From: Spartobacteria bacterium
GTDB taxonomy: Bacteria > Verrucomicrobiota > Verrucomicrobiia > Chthoniobacterales > UBA10450
Reading direction: 5' to 3'
Length of the DNA stretch: 64,000 nucleotides
Assembly: GCA_003167365.1 (NCBI GenBank)
Contig: PMTM01000006.1
Span: forward strand, 206,391-270,390
Within the stretch, counting starts at the first letter, position 1, and each line of letters opens with the position of its first letter. This document shows positions 24,423 to 33,588 of the stretch, piece after piece. The position numbers were made by a program, and so were the translations under genes. The notes under the pieces were generated by a model. It was not told the origin of the DNA. It ran no database searches and worked only from the letters and a program-made list of their open reading frames with translations.

Positions 24423-26860
24423 AAACCGGAATCGACACGAAGACCAGATCCTCTGCGAAATCTTCGCAGGTTGAGCGGGCTTGGTTGTGGATCAAGAAGT
24501 TTAGCGAGATCGGAATCGACGATATTCCGCAGGTCGGCGGAAAGAACGCATCGCTTGGCGAAATGTTTCGCGAGCTATCGACCAAAGGAGTGAAAGTGCC
24601 GGATGGTTTTGCGATCACGGCCGCAGGATACTGGCATTTTCTGCTGGAAACGGGACTGGATAAGGAAATTAACAAGCAGCTTGTCGATCTTGATGCGAAA
24701 AATTTGGCGGAGCTTCAGAAGCGCGGCGCGAAAATTCGCGATGCAGTTGTTTCCGCGACACTGCCGGATGATCTGCAGCTGGAAATTGTCGCGGCATACG
24801 ACGATCTGGGTAAGAGATCCAGTGAATCGGCGAGTGTGGCGGTGAGAAGCAGTGCCACGGCGGAGGATTTGCCGGAAGCGAGTTTTGCTGGAGCGCAGGA
24901 GACATTTCTGAATATTCGAGGGCATGACGCGTTATTGCGCGCATGTCTGCGCTGTTTTGCTTCGCTCTTTACTGACCGCGCGATCTCATATCGCGCTGAC
25001 AAAGGGTTCGCGCACGAAAAAGTTGGACTCTCAATTGGGGTGGAGCGAATGGTCCACTCTGATCTCGCCAGCTCTGGCGTCATGTTCACGATCGACACTG
25101 AGAGCGGATTTCGCGACGTCGTTTTGATCAACGCCGCTTATGGCCTGGGTGAAAACATCGTCAAAGGCTCGATCAATCCGGACGAGATTTACGTTTTCAA
25201 GCCAACGCTGAAAGCAGGCTTCCGGCCGATCCTGCAAAAAATTCTCGGCAGCAAAGAATTCAAACTTGTTTATGACACCGGCGTAGAATCGGTGAAGAAC
25301 GTGCCTGTTCCAATCGAAGATCGGCAGCGGTTTTCGATTTCGGATGACGAAATTATTCAACTCGCGCGGTGGGCTTGCATTATCGAGGAGCATTACAGCG
25401 CAAAGCGCGGTCGCCCTACCCCAATGGATATTGAGTGGGCTAAAGATGGGCAGACCGGTGAGCTATTTATCGTTCAAGCGCGGCCGGAAACCGTCGAGTC
25501 ACGCAAGGATGCAAACTTAATCGAGCTTTATCGTCTTAAGTCTCGCGGACGGGTGTTGATGACAGGGCGCAGCGTCGGAACAAAGATCGCGCATGGGAAA
25601 GCGCGTGTAATCAAAACTGCACAGCATCTCGATGAGTTTCGGGACGGCGAAGTTCTCGTCGCGGAGAAAACCGACCCCGACTGGGAGCCGATCATGAAAA
25701 AAGCGGCTGCCATTATTACCAACCGCGGTGGCCGCACGTGCCACGCGGCGATTGTCAGTCGTGAACTCGGCGTCCCGGCGATTGTCGGGACTGAGGACGC
25801 AACCAAAACACTGAAGACCGGACAAATCGTGACCGTGTCCTGCGCCGAAGGCGATGTCGGCTTTGTTTACGAAGGCGAGTTGCCTTTTGAGGTCGAGCGC
25901 ACCGATCTCAAGACTCTGGCGCGGCCACGCACAAAGATCATGATGAACGTCGCCAACCCGGAAGCGGCACTTGGTCTCTCGTTCATTCCGAATGATGGAG
26001 TTGGTCTAGCGCGCGAGGAATTTATCATCACCAGTTACATCAAGATTCATCCGCTGGCGTTGGTCGATTACGCGAAGATTGACGATCAAGAAGTCCGAAT
26101 CGAAATCGACAAATTGACAGTCGGATACGCTGACAAGCCACAGTTCTTCGTTGATAAACTCGCGCAAGGCGTGGCGATGATCGCGGCGGCTTTTTATCCC
26201 AAGGATGTGATCGTTCGATTGAGCGACTTCAAAACCAACGAATACGCAAACTTGATTGGCGGCCGCGCCTACGAGCCGACGGAAGAAAATCCGATGCTCG
26301 GATTTCGCGGCGCGTCACGTTACTACAATCCGCGCTATCAGGCTGGGTTCGCGCTCGAATGCCGCGCGATGAAAAAGGTGCGTGAGGAAATGGGCCTGAA
26401 GAATGTGAAGCTGATGGTGCCGTTCTGTCGCACGGTCGATGAGGGCCGCAAGGTAATCGCCGAGATGGCCAAACACGGACTGAAGCGCGGCCAAGATGAC
26501 TTGGAGATTTATGTTATGTGCGAGATTCCGAGCAACGTGATTCTCGCGGAGGAATTCGCCACGATTTTCGATGGATTCTCGATCGGTTCGAACGATCTCA
26601 CTCAATTGATTCTCGGGGTGGATCGCGATTCTGAAATCGTCGCTGAAATTTTTGATGAGCGAAACCCCGCGGTGAAGAAAATGATCGCGGAGGTGATTGC
26701 GGTGTGCCGGAGGAAAGGTCGCAAGATCGGAATTTGTGGTCAGGCGCCGAGCGACTACCCTGACTTTGCACAGTTTCTGGTCGAGCAAAAGATCGACAGC
26801 ATCTCGCTCAACCCTGACACGGTGTTGAAAACGGCGCTCGCAATTCTGGAAAAGGAATAA
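24419..26860 (+). CDS. ppsA: Phosphoenolpyruvate synthase
   Basis: 813 residues. Makes PEP from pyruvate, ATP and water. N-terminal ATP-grasp PPDK domain with VGGKNASLGEM and VRSSATAEDLPEASFAGAQ; central phosphohistidine domain with GGRTCHAAIVSRELGVPAIVG (catalytic His); C-terminal TIM-barrel PEP-binding domain with SIGSNDLTQL and the CGQAPSDYPDF signature carrying the catalytic Cys. I place the start at 24419 because it overlaps the dehydrogenase stop (ATGA); a longer frame to 24251 is only the antisense-like overlap. Followed with 1 nt overlap by a 45-codon gene and then the ADP-forming acyl-CoA synthetase, making an operon around pyruvate and acetyl-CoA. Confidence 0.94.
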   Translation: MKTGIDTKTRSSAKSSQVERAWLWIKKFSEIGIDDIPQVGGKNASLGEMFRELSTKGVKVPDGFAITAAGYWHFLLETGLDKEINKQLVDLDAKNLAELQKRGAKIRDAVVSATLPDDLQLEIVAAYDDLGKRSSESASVAVRSSATAEDLPEASFAGAQETFLNIRGHDALLRACLRCFASLFTDRAISYRADKGFAHEKVGLSIGVERMVHSDLASSGVMFTIDTESGFRDVVLINAAYGLGENIVKGSINPDEIYVFKPTLKAGFRPILQKILGSKEFKLVYDTGVESVKNVPVPIEDRQRFSISDDEIIQLARWACIIEEHYSAKRGRPTPMDIEWAKDGQTGELFIVQARPETVESRKDANLIELYRLKSRGRVLMTGRSVGTKIAHGKARVIKTAQHLDEFRDGEVLVAEKTDPDWEPIMKKAAAIITNRGGRTCHAAIVSRELGVPAIVGTEDATKTLKTGQIVTVSCAEGDVGFVYEGELPFEVERTDLKTLARPRTKIMMNVANPEAALGLSFIPNDGVGLAREEFIITSYIKIHPLALVDYAKIDDQEVRIEIDKLTVGYADKPQFFVDKLAQGVAMIAAAFYPKDVIVRLSDFKTNEYANLIGGRAYEPTEENPMLGFRGASRYYNPRYQAGFALECRAMKKVREEMGLKNVKLMVPFCRTVDEGRKVIAEMAKHGLKRGQDDLEIYVMCEIPSNVILAEEFATIFDGFSIGSNDLTQLILGVDRDSEIVAEIFDERNPAVKKMIAEVIAVCRRKGRKIGICGQAPSDYPDFAQFLVEQKIDSISLNPDTVLKTALAILEKE

Positions 26861-26997
26861 TGGCCGAGAATTCCGACCAGAAGAAAGATAAACGTCCCGT
26901 GGGATATCACAGGCTGCTTTCGTTAATCGAAAATCCCGAGGAAATCCAAAATTTTCTCGAGCGCGATTTAGCGATGGCTCCTTTAACGGAGCGATGA
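26860..26997 (+). CDS. 45-residue microprotein between ppsA and the acyl-CoA synthetase gene
   Basis: The ATG at 26860 shares its A with the ppsA stop (TAATG) and the TGA at 26995 overlaps the next gene's ATG (ATGA), so this short frame is coupled at both ends. The product is charged and helical-looking ([19 protein letters not shown]...), with a [10 protein letters not shown] segment and no membrane helix. Perfect tiling between two real genes, absence of other explanations for the spacing, and normal codon use support a real gene. No family is recognised; a small regulator or subunit of one of its neighbours is conceivable but only inferred. Confidence 0.65.
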   Translation: MAENSDQKKDKRPVGYHRLLSLIENPEEIQNFLERDLAMAPLTER

Positions 26998-29759
26998 GCA
27001 ACCCGGCGAAGGTTCGCGAAGAATCTCGGGCTACTTTCGCGGAGCGGCGACCGCAGTTGAGCGCGATGCTGGCGCCACGCGCAATTGCCGTGATTGGCTC
27101 GAGCGAATCGCCCGGGAGTGTCGGACGCGCGTTAGTGGAAAATCTGCAATCGTTTGGCGACCGCGTGTTTCTGGTTAATTCCAAACGAACGACTGTCCTT
27201 GGTCAGAAGGCGTTTTCAAAAATCGGTGACGTGCCGGCAGATGTCGATCTCGCCGTCATTGCCACGCCGGCAGCGACCGTTCCAAAAATTGTCGGCGAGT
27301 GCGCCGCGGCCAATGTGAAAGGCGCGGTGATCATCTCGGCCGGCTTCAAGGAGTGCGGACCGGCTGGCGTGGAATTGGAAAAACAAATTCTCGCACAACG
27401 TGGCCGAATGCGAGTCATCGGGCCGAATTGCATCGGTGTGATGCTGCCACACATCGGTTTGAACGCGACATTTGCAAAGCCCCTGGCGTTGCCAGGCAAC
27501 ATCGGTTTCATCAGTCAAAGTGGCGCATTGTGCACCGCCATTCTGGACTGGAGTTTGTCAAATCAATTGGGATTCAGCGCGTTTATTTCCATCGGGTCGA
27601 TGCTGGATGTGAACTGGGGCGACTTGATCTACCACCTCGGCGACGATCCACACACGCGCAGCATCTTGCTTTATATGGAATCGGTGGGCGACGCGCGTTC
27701 GTTCCTGTCCGCGGCGCGCGAAGTCGCGCTGGCCAAACCGATCATTGTCATCAAAGTCGGCCGCACTAAAGCTGCAGCGAAAGCCGCCGCCTCCCACACC
27801 GGCGCACTCACCGGCAGCGACCAAGTGCTCGATGCGGCGTTTCGGCGTGTCGGTGTTTTGCGCGTGGACACAATCGCCGAGCTGTTCGATATCGCCGAAC
27901 TCCTGGGCAAACAGCCGCGACCAGCGGGTCCGCGTCTCGCTATCGTTACGAATGGCGGCGGTCCCGGAGTACTCGCCACGGATGCGCTGATCGAATGCGA
28001 CGGGAAGCTGGCCGAGCTGTCGTCACAAAGTTATGATGCGCTAGACAAACTGTTGCCCCCGCACTGGAGCCGCGGCAATCCAGTCGACATTTTAGGCGAC
28101 GCTGATGCCGACCGTTACCAGAAAGCGGTCGATATCGTCGCGCGCGATCAAAACAACGATGGCCTGCTTGCCATTCTCACTCCTCAAGCCGTGACCGAAT
28201 CGAGCGCGACCGCGGAAAAGTTGCGTTCGTTTGGTAAATTGAAAACAAAACCATTTCTGGCCAGCTGGATCGGTGGGACGGGCGTTGCCCCGGGCGCGGC
28301 CATTCTAAATGGCGCGAACATTCCGACATTCGAATATCCCGATGCAGCCGCGCGCGCGTTCTGTGCGATGTGGCGTTACTCTCGGAATCTCGACGCTCTC
28401 TACGAAACGCCCGCGCTCAGTGAGAGCGTTGGCATCAAGAAAGCGAGCGCGGAGAAGATCATTCACCGCGCTCGGAACGCTGGCCGCACCTTGCTGACGG
28501 AAGTGGAGGCAAAAGAAATTTTGGCGGCCTACGGGATCCCCGTGGTGCAGACGCGAATCGCGAAAAGTGAAAAGGAAGCTGTCGATCTTGCCAAGAAAAT
28601 AGGCGGAGCAGTCGTGCTCAAAATTCATTCCGAAACCATCACGCATAAAAGCGACGTTGATGGCGTGAAGTTGAATTTGCACGGAGCGAACGCAGTGCGG
28701 CGTGCGTACCGCGAGATCAAAGCTGCTGTAACCGGGGGCGTTGACCCCGGCACCGCGCTCACCGACCGCGGCTACAACGGCGCTCATAGAGCGCCGCTAC
28801 AAAAAGCGTTTCTTGGTGTGACGGTGCAACCGATGATTGCCAGCGATGGCTATGAGCTGATCCTCGGCAGTAGTATTGATGCGCAATTTGGGCCAGTCCT
28901 GCTCTTCGGGGCCGGTGGATATTTTGTTGAAGTATTCAATGATCGCGCGCTTGGGCTACCGCCGCTCAATCGAACGCTGGCGCAGCGGTTTATGGAACAG
29001 ACGCGCATCTTCACCGCACTGAAAGGATTTCGTGGTCGGGCGGCGATCGATCTCGCTGCCCTGGGGGATATTTTGGTCCGATTTAGTCAACTCGTGATCG
29101 AGCAGCGCCGGATTAAAGAGATCGACATCAATCCTTTGCTCGTTTCCGCGGAGCGAACCATCGCGTTGGACGCGCGAATGGTACTGCACGATCCACAAAT
29201 CGAAGAAAAAGATCTGCCGCGCGCCGCAATCAGACCGTACCCGGCCGAGTACATCCGCAAATGGAAGCTCGACAATGTGCCGGTAATAATTCGGCCGATC
29301 CGGCCGGAGGACGAGCCTTTAATGATCGAATTCCACAAGACGCTTTCCGAGCGTAGTGTTCAGTTTCGGTATTTCGGCGTGCTTAGTCTGAAGCAGAGAA
29401 CGATGCATGAGCGGCTCCGGCGCGTTTGTTTTATTGATTACGAGCGAGAAATCGCGCTTGTTGCCGAGCAGAAAGATCGGGACGGACATGCGCGGCTTTT
29501 AGGAGTGGGGCGTTTAATCAAGGAACACGGAATCGACGAGGCAGAATTCGCAATCTTGGTCGGCGATCCATGGCAGGAAAAAGGTCTTGGCACGGAGCTT
29601 TTGAAATTGCTTGTCCAAATCGGACGCAAAGAGCATCTGCGACGAATTATTGGATACATTGCCGGGGAAAACACGCTCATGAAACAAGTCAGCGAAGACG
29701 TTGGGTTCGACATGCGACGTGATTCGAACAACGATTGGCGCGCCGAGATGAATCTTTGA
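26994..29759 (+). CDS. ADP-forming acetate-CoA ligase fused to GNAT acetyltransferase
   Basis: 921 residues in four domains: CoA-binding Rossmann domain (~20-150, with [13 protein letters not shown]), succinyl-CoA-ligase-like domain (~160-320, [16 protein letters not shown] and [12 protein letters not shown] with the phosphorylated-His region), ATP-grasp domain (~490-720, with [18 protein letters not shown] and VQPM), and a C-terminal GNAT domain (~765-920, [15 protein letters not shown] acetyl-CoA loop). The first three make ATP and acetate from acetyl-CoA. The same architecture is found in protein acetyltransferases such as PatZ/Pka whose ligase part is inactive, so function is either or both. 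An inserted ~20-residue, palindrome-encoded segment lies in the ATP-grasp domain (28732-28795). Coupled to the 45-codon gene upstream. Confidence 0.88.
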   Translation: MSNPAKVREESRATFAERRPQLSAMLAPRAIAVIGSSESPGSVGRALVENLQSFGDRVFLVNSKRTTVLGQKAFSKIGDVPADVDLAVIATPAATVPKIVGECAAANVKGAVIISAGFKECGPAGVELEKQILAQRGRMRVIGPNCIGVMLPHIGLNATFAKPLALPGNIGFISQSGALCTAILDWSLSNQLGFSAFISIGSMLDVNWGDLIYHLGDDPHTRSILLYMESVGDARSFLSAAREVALAKPIIVIKVGRTKAAAKAAASHTGALTGSDQVLDAAFRRVGVLRVDTIAELFDIAELLGKQPRPAGPRLAIVTNGGGPGVLATDALIECDGKLAELSSQSYDALDKLLPPHWSRGNPVDILGDADADRYQKAVDIVARDQNNDGLLAILTPQAVTESSATAEKLRSFGKLKTKPFLASWIGGTGVAPGAAILNGANIPTFEYPDAAARAFCAMWRYSRNLDALYETPALSESVGIKKASAEKIIHRARNAGRTLLTEVEAKEILAAYGIPVVQTRIAKSEKEAVDLAKKIGGAVVLKIHSETITHKSDVDGVKLNLHGANAVRRAYREIKAAVTGGVDPGTALTDRGYNGAHRAPLQKAFLGVTVQPMIASDGYELILGSSIDAQFGPVLLFGAGGYFVEVFNDRALGLPPLNRTLAQRFMEQTRIFTALKGFRGRAAIDLAALGDILVRFSQLVIEQRRIKEIDINPLLVSAERTIALDARMVLHDPQIEEKDLPRAAIRPYPAEYIRKWKLDNVPVIIRPIRPEDEPLMIEFHKTLSERSVQFRYFGVLSLKQRTMHERLRRVCFIDYEREIALVAEQKDRDGHARLLGVGRLIKEHGIDEAEFAILVGDPWQEKGLGTELLKLLVQIGRKEHLRRIIGYIAGENTLMKQVSEDVGFDMRRDSNNDWRAEMNL
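28732..28795. repeat. Two adjacent palindromes inside the acyl-CoA synthetase coding region
   Basis: Positions 28732-28750 form CCGGGG...CCCCGG with a 7-nt loop, and 28779-28795 form GGCGCTC-ATA-GAGCGCC, a perfect 7-bp stem with a 3-nt loop, flanked by GGCTACAAC and CGCTACAAA. Both fall in the part of the ATP-grasp domain where the protein carries extra Gly/Pro/Arg-rich residues compared with what I expect of the family. It looks like an in-frame insertion of a small palindromic element. No second copy was noticed in this window. Confidence 0.5.
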
Positions 29760-29775
29760 AACATCCTCGAATTAA

Positions 29776-30837
29776 ATGATCATCTGCTTTACCGAAACGG
29801 AGAGCGAGTCCGAACGATTCTTTGAGGAGCATCTTCAAAGTCATAGAATCGGTTTCTTCTCTGAACTCGAAGACATTCCGGCCGAAGCAGAATGCCTTTC
29901 GATTTTCATCAACTTGCGAATCACGACGGAGTTTCTCGAAAAGCATTCCCAGTTTCGCCTTATCGCGACGCGCTCGACCGGAGTAGATCATATCGATTTA
30001 GAGGCCTGCAACGAACGCGGCATCGCCGTCAGTTTCGTTCCGACCTATGGCGAGAACACTGTTGCGGAGCATACCTTCGCATTGCTGCTGGCTATCTCGC
30101 GACGCATTCGACAGGCACTGACGATGAAACGCGGCGGGCAATTTTCATTCGAAGCGCTCCGCGGGTTCGATTTGAAAGATAAGACTATCGGCATCGTCGG
30201 CGCGGGCCGGATCGGTTTGCACGTCATTCGAATTGCCAAGGCTTTCGGCATGCAGGTCATCGCAACCGATCTCAACCAATCAGTCCTGCTGTCTGAAGTG
30301 CTCGGCTTCGAATACGTTTCCTTCGACGAACTATTGCAGCGCAGTCACATCATTTCGCTGCACGCGCCGCTTACGCCAGCGACCCTCCACTTATTTAATC
30401 ACGAAACTTTCGCGAAATGCAGGCGGGGCGTCGTCATTATTAACACCGCCCGCGGCGCTCTTATCAAAACAGAAGCTTTGCTGGATGCTATGGAATCCGG
30501 CGTGGTAATGGGCGCTGGCCTGGACGTGCTGGAAGATGAACGTTTGTTTCGCAGTGAGGCGTCACGGCTAGTGACGGACCGTATCGTTAAGGACCTGCAA
30601 CAGATTTCTTCACCCGAAGAAATGCATCTCCAACATCCCGAACGTTTGGCTGAGATCCAGCAGTTGACTGAAAATGAATCGCTACTGTCGCGACCGAATG
30701 TAATCTTCACGCCGCACATCGCTTTCAACAGTGCGGAAGCAGTCCACCGCATCGACGAGGTTACGGTGCAAAACATCATCGCTTTTGCGGCCGGAACTCC
30801 AATCAACCTTGTGACCGGCAAGCCGCCTATCGCATGA
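29776..30837 (+). CDS. D-2-hydroxyacid dehydrogenase (D-lactate dehydrogenase type)
   Basis: 353 residues, NAD-dependent D-isomer-specific 2-hydroxyacid dehydrogenase. The coenzyme motif is GIVGAGRIGLHVIRIAKAFG (about residues 138-157). The catalytic triad is visible: Arg in NTARGALIKT, Glu in GLDVLEDERLF, and His in FTPHIAFNS. The VAEHTFALLLAISRRI segment and the helical insertion with DRIVKDLQQISSPEEM resemble D-lactate dehydrogenases (LdhA type) more than phosphoglycerate dehydrogenases. It would regenerate NAD+ from pyruvate in fermentation. It lies 16 nt downstream of the acyl-CoA synthetase gene in the same direction and is probably in that operon. Confidence 0.88.
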   Translation: MIICFTETESESERFFEEHLQSHRIGFFSELEDIPAEAECLSIFINLRITTEFLEKHSQFRLIATRSTGVDHIDLEACNERGIAVSFVPTYGENTVAEHTFALLLAISRRIRQALTMKRGGQFSFEALRGFDLKDKTIGIVGAGRIGLHVIRIAKAFGMQVIATDLNQSVLLSEVLGFEYVSFDELLQRSHIISLHAPLTPATLHLFNHETFAKCRRGVVIINTARGALIKTEALLDAMESGVVMGAGLDVLEDERLFRSEASRLVTDRIVKDLQQISSPEEMHLQHPERLAEIQQLTENESLLSRPNVIFTPHIAFNSAEAVHRIDEVTVQNIIAFAAGTPINLVTGKPPIA

Positions 30838-30987
30838 ATTGCTGAACGAATCTGCCGAGCGTTATCACGCCCATAACGAAGATTAGACCGCTGAGCTTCC
30901 ACGGCACTTATCGATGCTGGCAAGAAATAGCTGATCTTTAACAAGGGACGAAGAGCCGCGCAGTCATAAAATCGCCATTTTTGCGAT

Positions 30988-31998
30988 ATGAAAGCGGGAA
31001 CAGTTTCCGGCAAGAGGCGCATTTCGCGAATTTCAACGCGCGTGCAGATTCACAATGTACTTGTGCCAATTGATTTCTCGCCTTCTTCACTGGAAGCGAT
31101 TGAATTCGCGCTCCCGTTGCTGAAAAAATTCGATGCCGAGTTGCATCTCGCTCACGTTTTTGCTCCCGATTATCCGCTCGCAGCTATGGCTGCAATGCCG
31201 CTGATTGTACCCGAACTGGAAGTCGGCCGGAGCGTGCGGCGCCATTTAAAGGAGGTGGCAAAGAAGTACCAGATCGAGTTGGGCCGGGAAAACATTCACG
31301 CGCTCAAAGGCCGGCCTTTTCAGGAAGTTTGCGACCTCGCCCGCGAGAACGACATCGACCTGATCGTCATCTCGACCCGCGGGAATACCGGTTTGAAACA
31401 CCTCGCACTTGGAAGCACGGCCGAACGGGTCGTGCGGTATTCGCCTTGCCCTGTCCTCGTCGTGAGAGGACGTGATCAAAAGAAGAAAGGAAGCAGCGCT
31501 GGAAAATTCTCGCGCCCGGCTTTGGCTTTCCGCAAAATTCTTGTGCCGATCGACTTTTCCGAATGCTCGATCAGAGGTTTGGCTTACGCGAAGGCCTTAG
31601 CGCAGCAATTTGGCTCAACCCTGTTGCTGCTCCATTCAATCCGTCTCGAGTATTACGTCGCGAGCGACGAATATGCGCGATACGATTTCCCGTTGCTTAT
31701 GCGACAGGCCGAAAAAACGGCTCAGAAGCAGATGAGGGATTTGATCCGGGAAACAGATTGGAAAGGACTGAAGGTGGAAACAATGCTCGAAGTTGGTCAC
31801 CCCGGACAGGAGATCTGCGATCGCGCTAGAGGTCGCGGCGCGGACCTGATTGTGACTTCCACGCATGGAACTACCGGCCTCAAACATATGCTGCTTGGCA
31901 GTACCGCCGAGTACGTTGTCCGCCATGCCCATTGCCCCGTGCTGGTCGTGCCGAGTCACGAACGTCCTGTGATCACTTCAACCCAAACACAAATATGA
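30988..31998 (+). CDS. Tandem universal stress protein (two UspA domains)
   Basis: 336 residues with two complete UspA folds, at about 21-160 and 180-325. Each begins with a (N/K)(V/I)LVPIDFS strand and ends with the ATP-binding loop of the type STRGNTGLKHLALGST / STHGTTGLKHMLLGST followed by VVR-x-(S/A)-x-CPVLVV. The G-2X-G-9X-G(S/T) signature indicates ATP-binding Usp domains. Such proteins commonly belong to low-oxygen or starvation regulons. The ATG is preceded by an inverted repeat (ATCGC at 30971, GCGAT at 30983) and no Shine-Dalgarno, so translation may be leaderless or structured. It overlaps the next gene by 4 nt. Confidence 0.92.
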   Translation: MKAGTVSGKRRISRISTRVQIHNVLVPIDFSPSSLEAIEFALPLLKKFDAELHLAHVFAPDYPLAAMAAMPLIVPELEVGRSVRRHLKEVAKKYQIELGRENIHALKGRPFQEVCDLARENDIDLIVISTRGNTGLKHLALGSTAERVVRYSPCPVLVVRGRDQKKKGSSAGKFSRPALAFRKILVPIDFSECSIRGLAYAKALAQQFGSTLLLLHSIRLEYYVASDEYARYDFPLLMRQAEKTAQKQMRDLIRETDWKGLKVETMLEVGHPGQEICDRARGRGADLIVTSTHGTTGLKHMLLGSTAEYVVRHAHCPVLVVPSHERPVITSTQTQI

Positions 31999-32495
31999 AA
32001 CATCGGATCACCATTGCTCTCGCCACTATTGTATTGGTCAGTCCCGCCTTTGCTGCCCAACCTGCGAAACCGAGAACCAAATCAGAAACGACGAATGTCC
32101 AGCCGCTTACCTACGCGAATGTCGTTTCGCATTTCAAGGCGGCCCAGCTGCGCACCACCGAGGTCCAGAAACGCTGCACCATCTTTTTCGAGGGCGAATG
32201 GAAAAGTGCGGACGTCTATAATTACGGCCTCATCATCGTCGAAAACTCCGACGAAGACGTTCAAGTCACCTTTTACCTCACCGATGCTCATGAGTTGAAT
32301 TGGGTGACTGAATTTCTCGATGCACCGTTCTTCGCCCAATCCGAGACTCAAAACCTCTTTAGCCTTATCAATTCGGAGCGCGAGGTACGCGGCGAAAAAG
32401 TGGGACGCTTCCGTGTCGATTTCCATCGCTGGAAGCCGCGCCATGCTCAAATCCTTGTCTTCAGTTTCACGCCGATCGGCACACGCAAGAGTTGA
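31995..32495 (+). CDS. Secreted protein of unknown function
   Basis: 166 residues from the ATG at 31995, which overlaps the universal-stress-protein stop. Residues 1-20 are a cleavable signal peptide (hydrophobic run ATIVLVSPAFA with AFA at the cut). The mature part is about 145 residues, predicted mixed alpha/beta, with the segments CTIFFEGEWKSADVYNYGLI and WVTEFLDAPFFAQS. No family is recognised. Its stop overlaps the TTG start of the LOG-family gene, so Usp, this gene and LOG are one coupled unit. Confidence 0.8.
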   Translation: MKHRITIALATIVLVSPAFAAQPAKPRTKSETTNVQPLTYANVVSHFKAAQLRTTEVQKRCTIFFEGEWKSADVYNYGLIIVENSDEDVQVTFYLTDAHELNWVTEFLDAPFFAQSETQNLFSLINSEREVRGEKVGRFRVDFHRWKPRHAQILVFSFTPIGTRKS

Positions 32496-33316
32496 AGCAA
32501 GATTCTGAATCTGGGCCTCCAGTCCTCGAAGCCTCCACCTCTTCGAGCTCGACCTTGACCGCGCCGGCGGAGCGCGCTGACGAGATTTTTCTCGAAGGAC
32601 CGCGTTCGCGTTTTGACGAATTCATCACGCTCCTGCGCGTTATGCGCGATTTCTTGCGTGGTTTTCGTGTTCTGCATTTCGTCGGACCCTGCGTAACCAT
32701 ATTCGGTTCCGCGCGAGTTAAGGTCGACAATCCCTATTATGAACTCGCCCGAAAGATGGGCGCCGCCATTGCGCAGCTTGGGTTCACCGTCATGACCGGC
32801 GGTGGACCGGGGCTCATGGAAGCGGCAAATCGTGGAGCAAAGGAAATCGGGGGCCGTTCAGTCGGCTGCAGCATTGAGCTCCCGGTCGAACAACAGCCGA
32901 ACGCTTATCTCGATCTCTGCGTCACGCTGCATCATTTTTTCGTGCGCAAAGCGCTGCTCGTTAAGTATTCCTACGCTTTTGTCGTGATGCCGGGCGGCGC
33001 CGGCACGCTGGACGAACTATTCGAAGCACTCACGTTAATTCAGACCGGCAAAATTAAAAATTTTCCGATTGTTATTATGGGAACCTCGTATTGGAAAGAA
33101 CTGATCGATTTCATCAATAAAATGGCGGAGGTCGGAATGATCAGCCGGACAGACGTAAGTTTGGTTTATGCGACGGACTCAATCGAAGATGCGATCGCGC
33201 ACATTCGCAGCAACGCGATCGAACCTTTCGGATTGAAACTCAGGACGCGGATTCGCCGACACCTGCCGTGGCTCGGAGAACGCGGCTTTTTCAGAAACGG
33301 ACTTGGACAAGTGTAA
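32492..33316 (+). CDS. LOG-family protein (nucleoside 5'-monophosphate phosphoribohydrolase-like)
   Basis: 274 residues. The Rossmann-like TIGR00730/LOG fold is shown by VTIFGSARV, MTGGGPGLMEAANRGA, and the catalytic PGGxGTxxE motif in VVMPGGAGTLDELFEAL. Members remove ribose 5-phosphate from nucleotides (cytokinin riboside phosphates in the best-known cases); in bacteria the substrate is often plain AMP or unknown. The longest frame starts with TTG at 32492, overlapping the previous stop (TTGA); this gives the ~70-residue N-terminal extension common in this subgroup (RSRFDEFITLLRVMRDFLRGFRVLHFVGP). A later start is possible. Confidence 0.87.
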   Translation: MKQDSESGPPVLEASTSSSSTLTAPAERADEIFLEGPRSRFDEFITLLRVMRDFLRGFRVLHFVGPCVTIFGSARVKVDNPYYELARKMGAAIAQLGFTVMTGGGPGLMEAANRGAKEIGGRSVGCSIELPVEQQPNAYLDLCVTLHHFFVRKALLVKYSYAFVVMPGGAGTLDELFEALTLIQTGKIKNFPIVIMGTSYWKELIDFINKMAEVGMISRTDVSLVYATDSIEDAIAHIRSNAIEPFGLKLRTRIRRHLPWLGERGFFRNGLGQV

Positions 33317-33426
33317 GTATGGCGCGCGCCTGCAAATCCGAATACGATAACGTAGCCCCTATTAGACGCGGCACCAACCCGCCGTTCGTCGGAATTTTGT
33401 CGCCGTAAGCGCACTGCCGTATTAAT

Positions 33427-33450
33427 TTGGCGGGGCGGCTAGTCCGCCAA
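33427..33450. promoter_or_regulatory. Inverted repeat just upstream of the oxidase operon
   Basis: TTGGCGG (33427-33433) and CCGCCAA (33444-33450) form a 7-bp GC-rich hairpin with a 10-nt loop ending three bases before the start codon of the small oxidase subunit. No Shine-Dalgarno is visible there, so the hairpin may affect initiation or be an operator for this operon. Function is inference. Confidence 0.4.
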
Positions 33451-33453
33451 GTG

Positions 33454-33585
33454 ATGGAGTCTAACGAGTCAAAAAGCGGGAAAACGTTCTTTCCGAGCGG
33501 GGCCATCGCCTTCTTTATTCTCCTGCTCCTCCTCTACGCGCTGATTTGGTTCACCCTTTACTGGATCATGATTGTGCGGAGTTAA
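33454..33585 (+). CDS. Small single-helix oxidase subunit (subunit IIa-like)
   Basis: 43 residues: a short polar N-terminus (MESNESKSGKTFF), then one hydrophobic helix (about residues 15-40: AFFILLLLLYALIWFTLYW) and a short basic end. It lies 3 nt upstream of the subunit II gene. In ba3-type cytochrome c oxidases a tiny one-helix subunit IIa is encoded in the same place ahead of subunits II and I (cbaD-cbaB-cbaA order in Thermus). Position, size and topology make it the equivalent here. Too short for most gene finders. Confidence 0.75.
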   Translation: MESNESKSGKTFFPSGAIAFFILLLLLYALIWFTLYWIMIVRS

Positions 33586-33588
33586 ACG

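Noticed and set aside
30971-30987. Hairpin ATCGC...GCGAT before the Usp start as an FNR-type site
   Set aside because: It does not match TTGAT-N4-ATCAA; noted only as an inverted repeat of unknown role.
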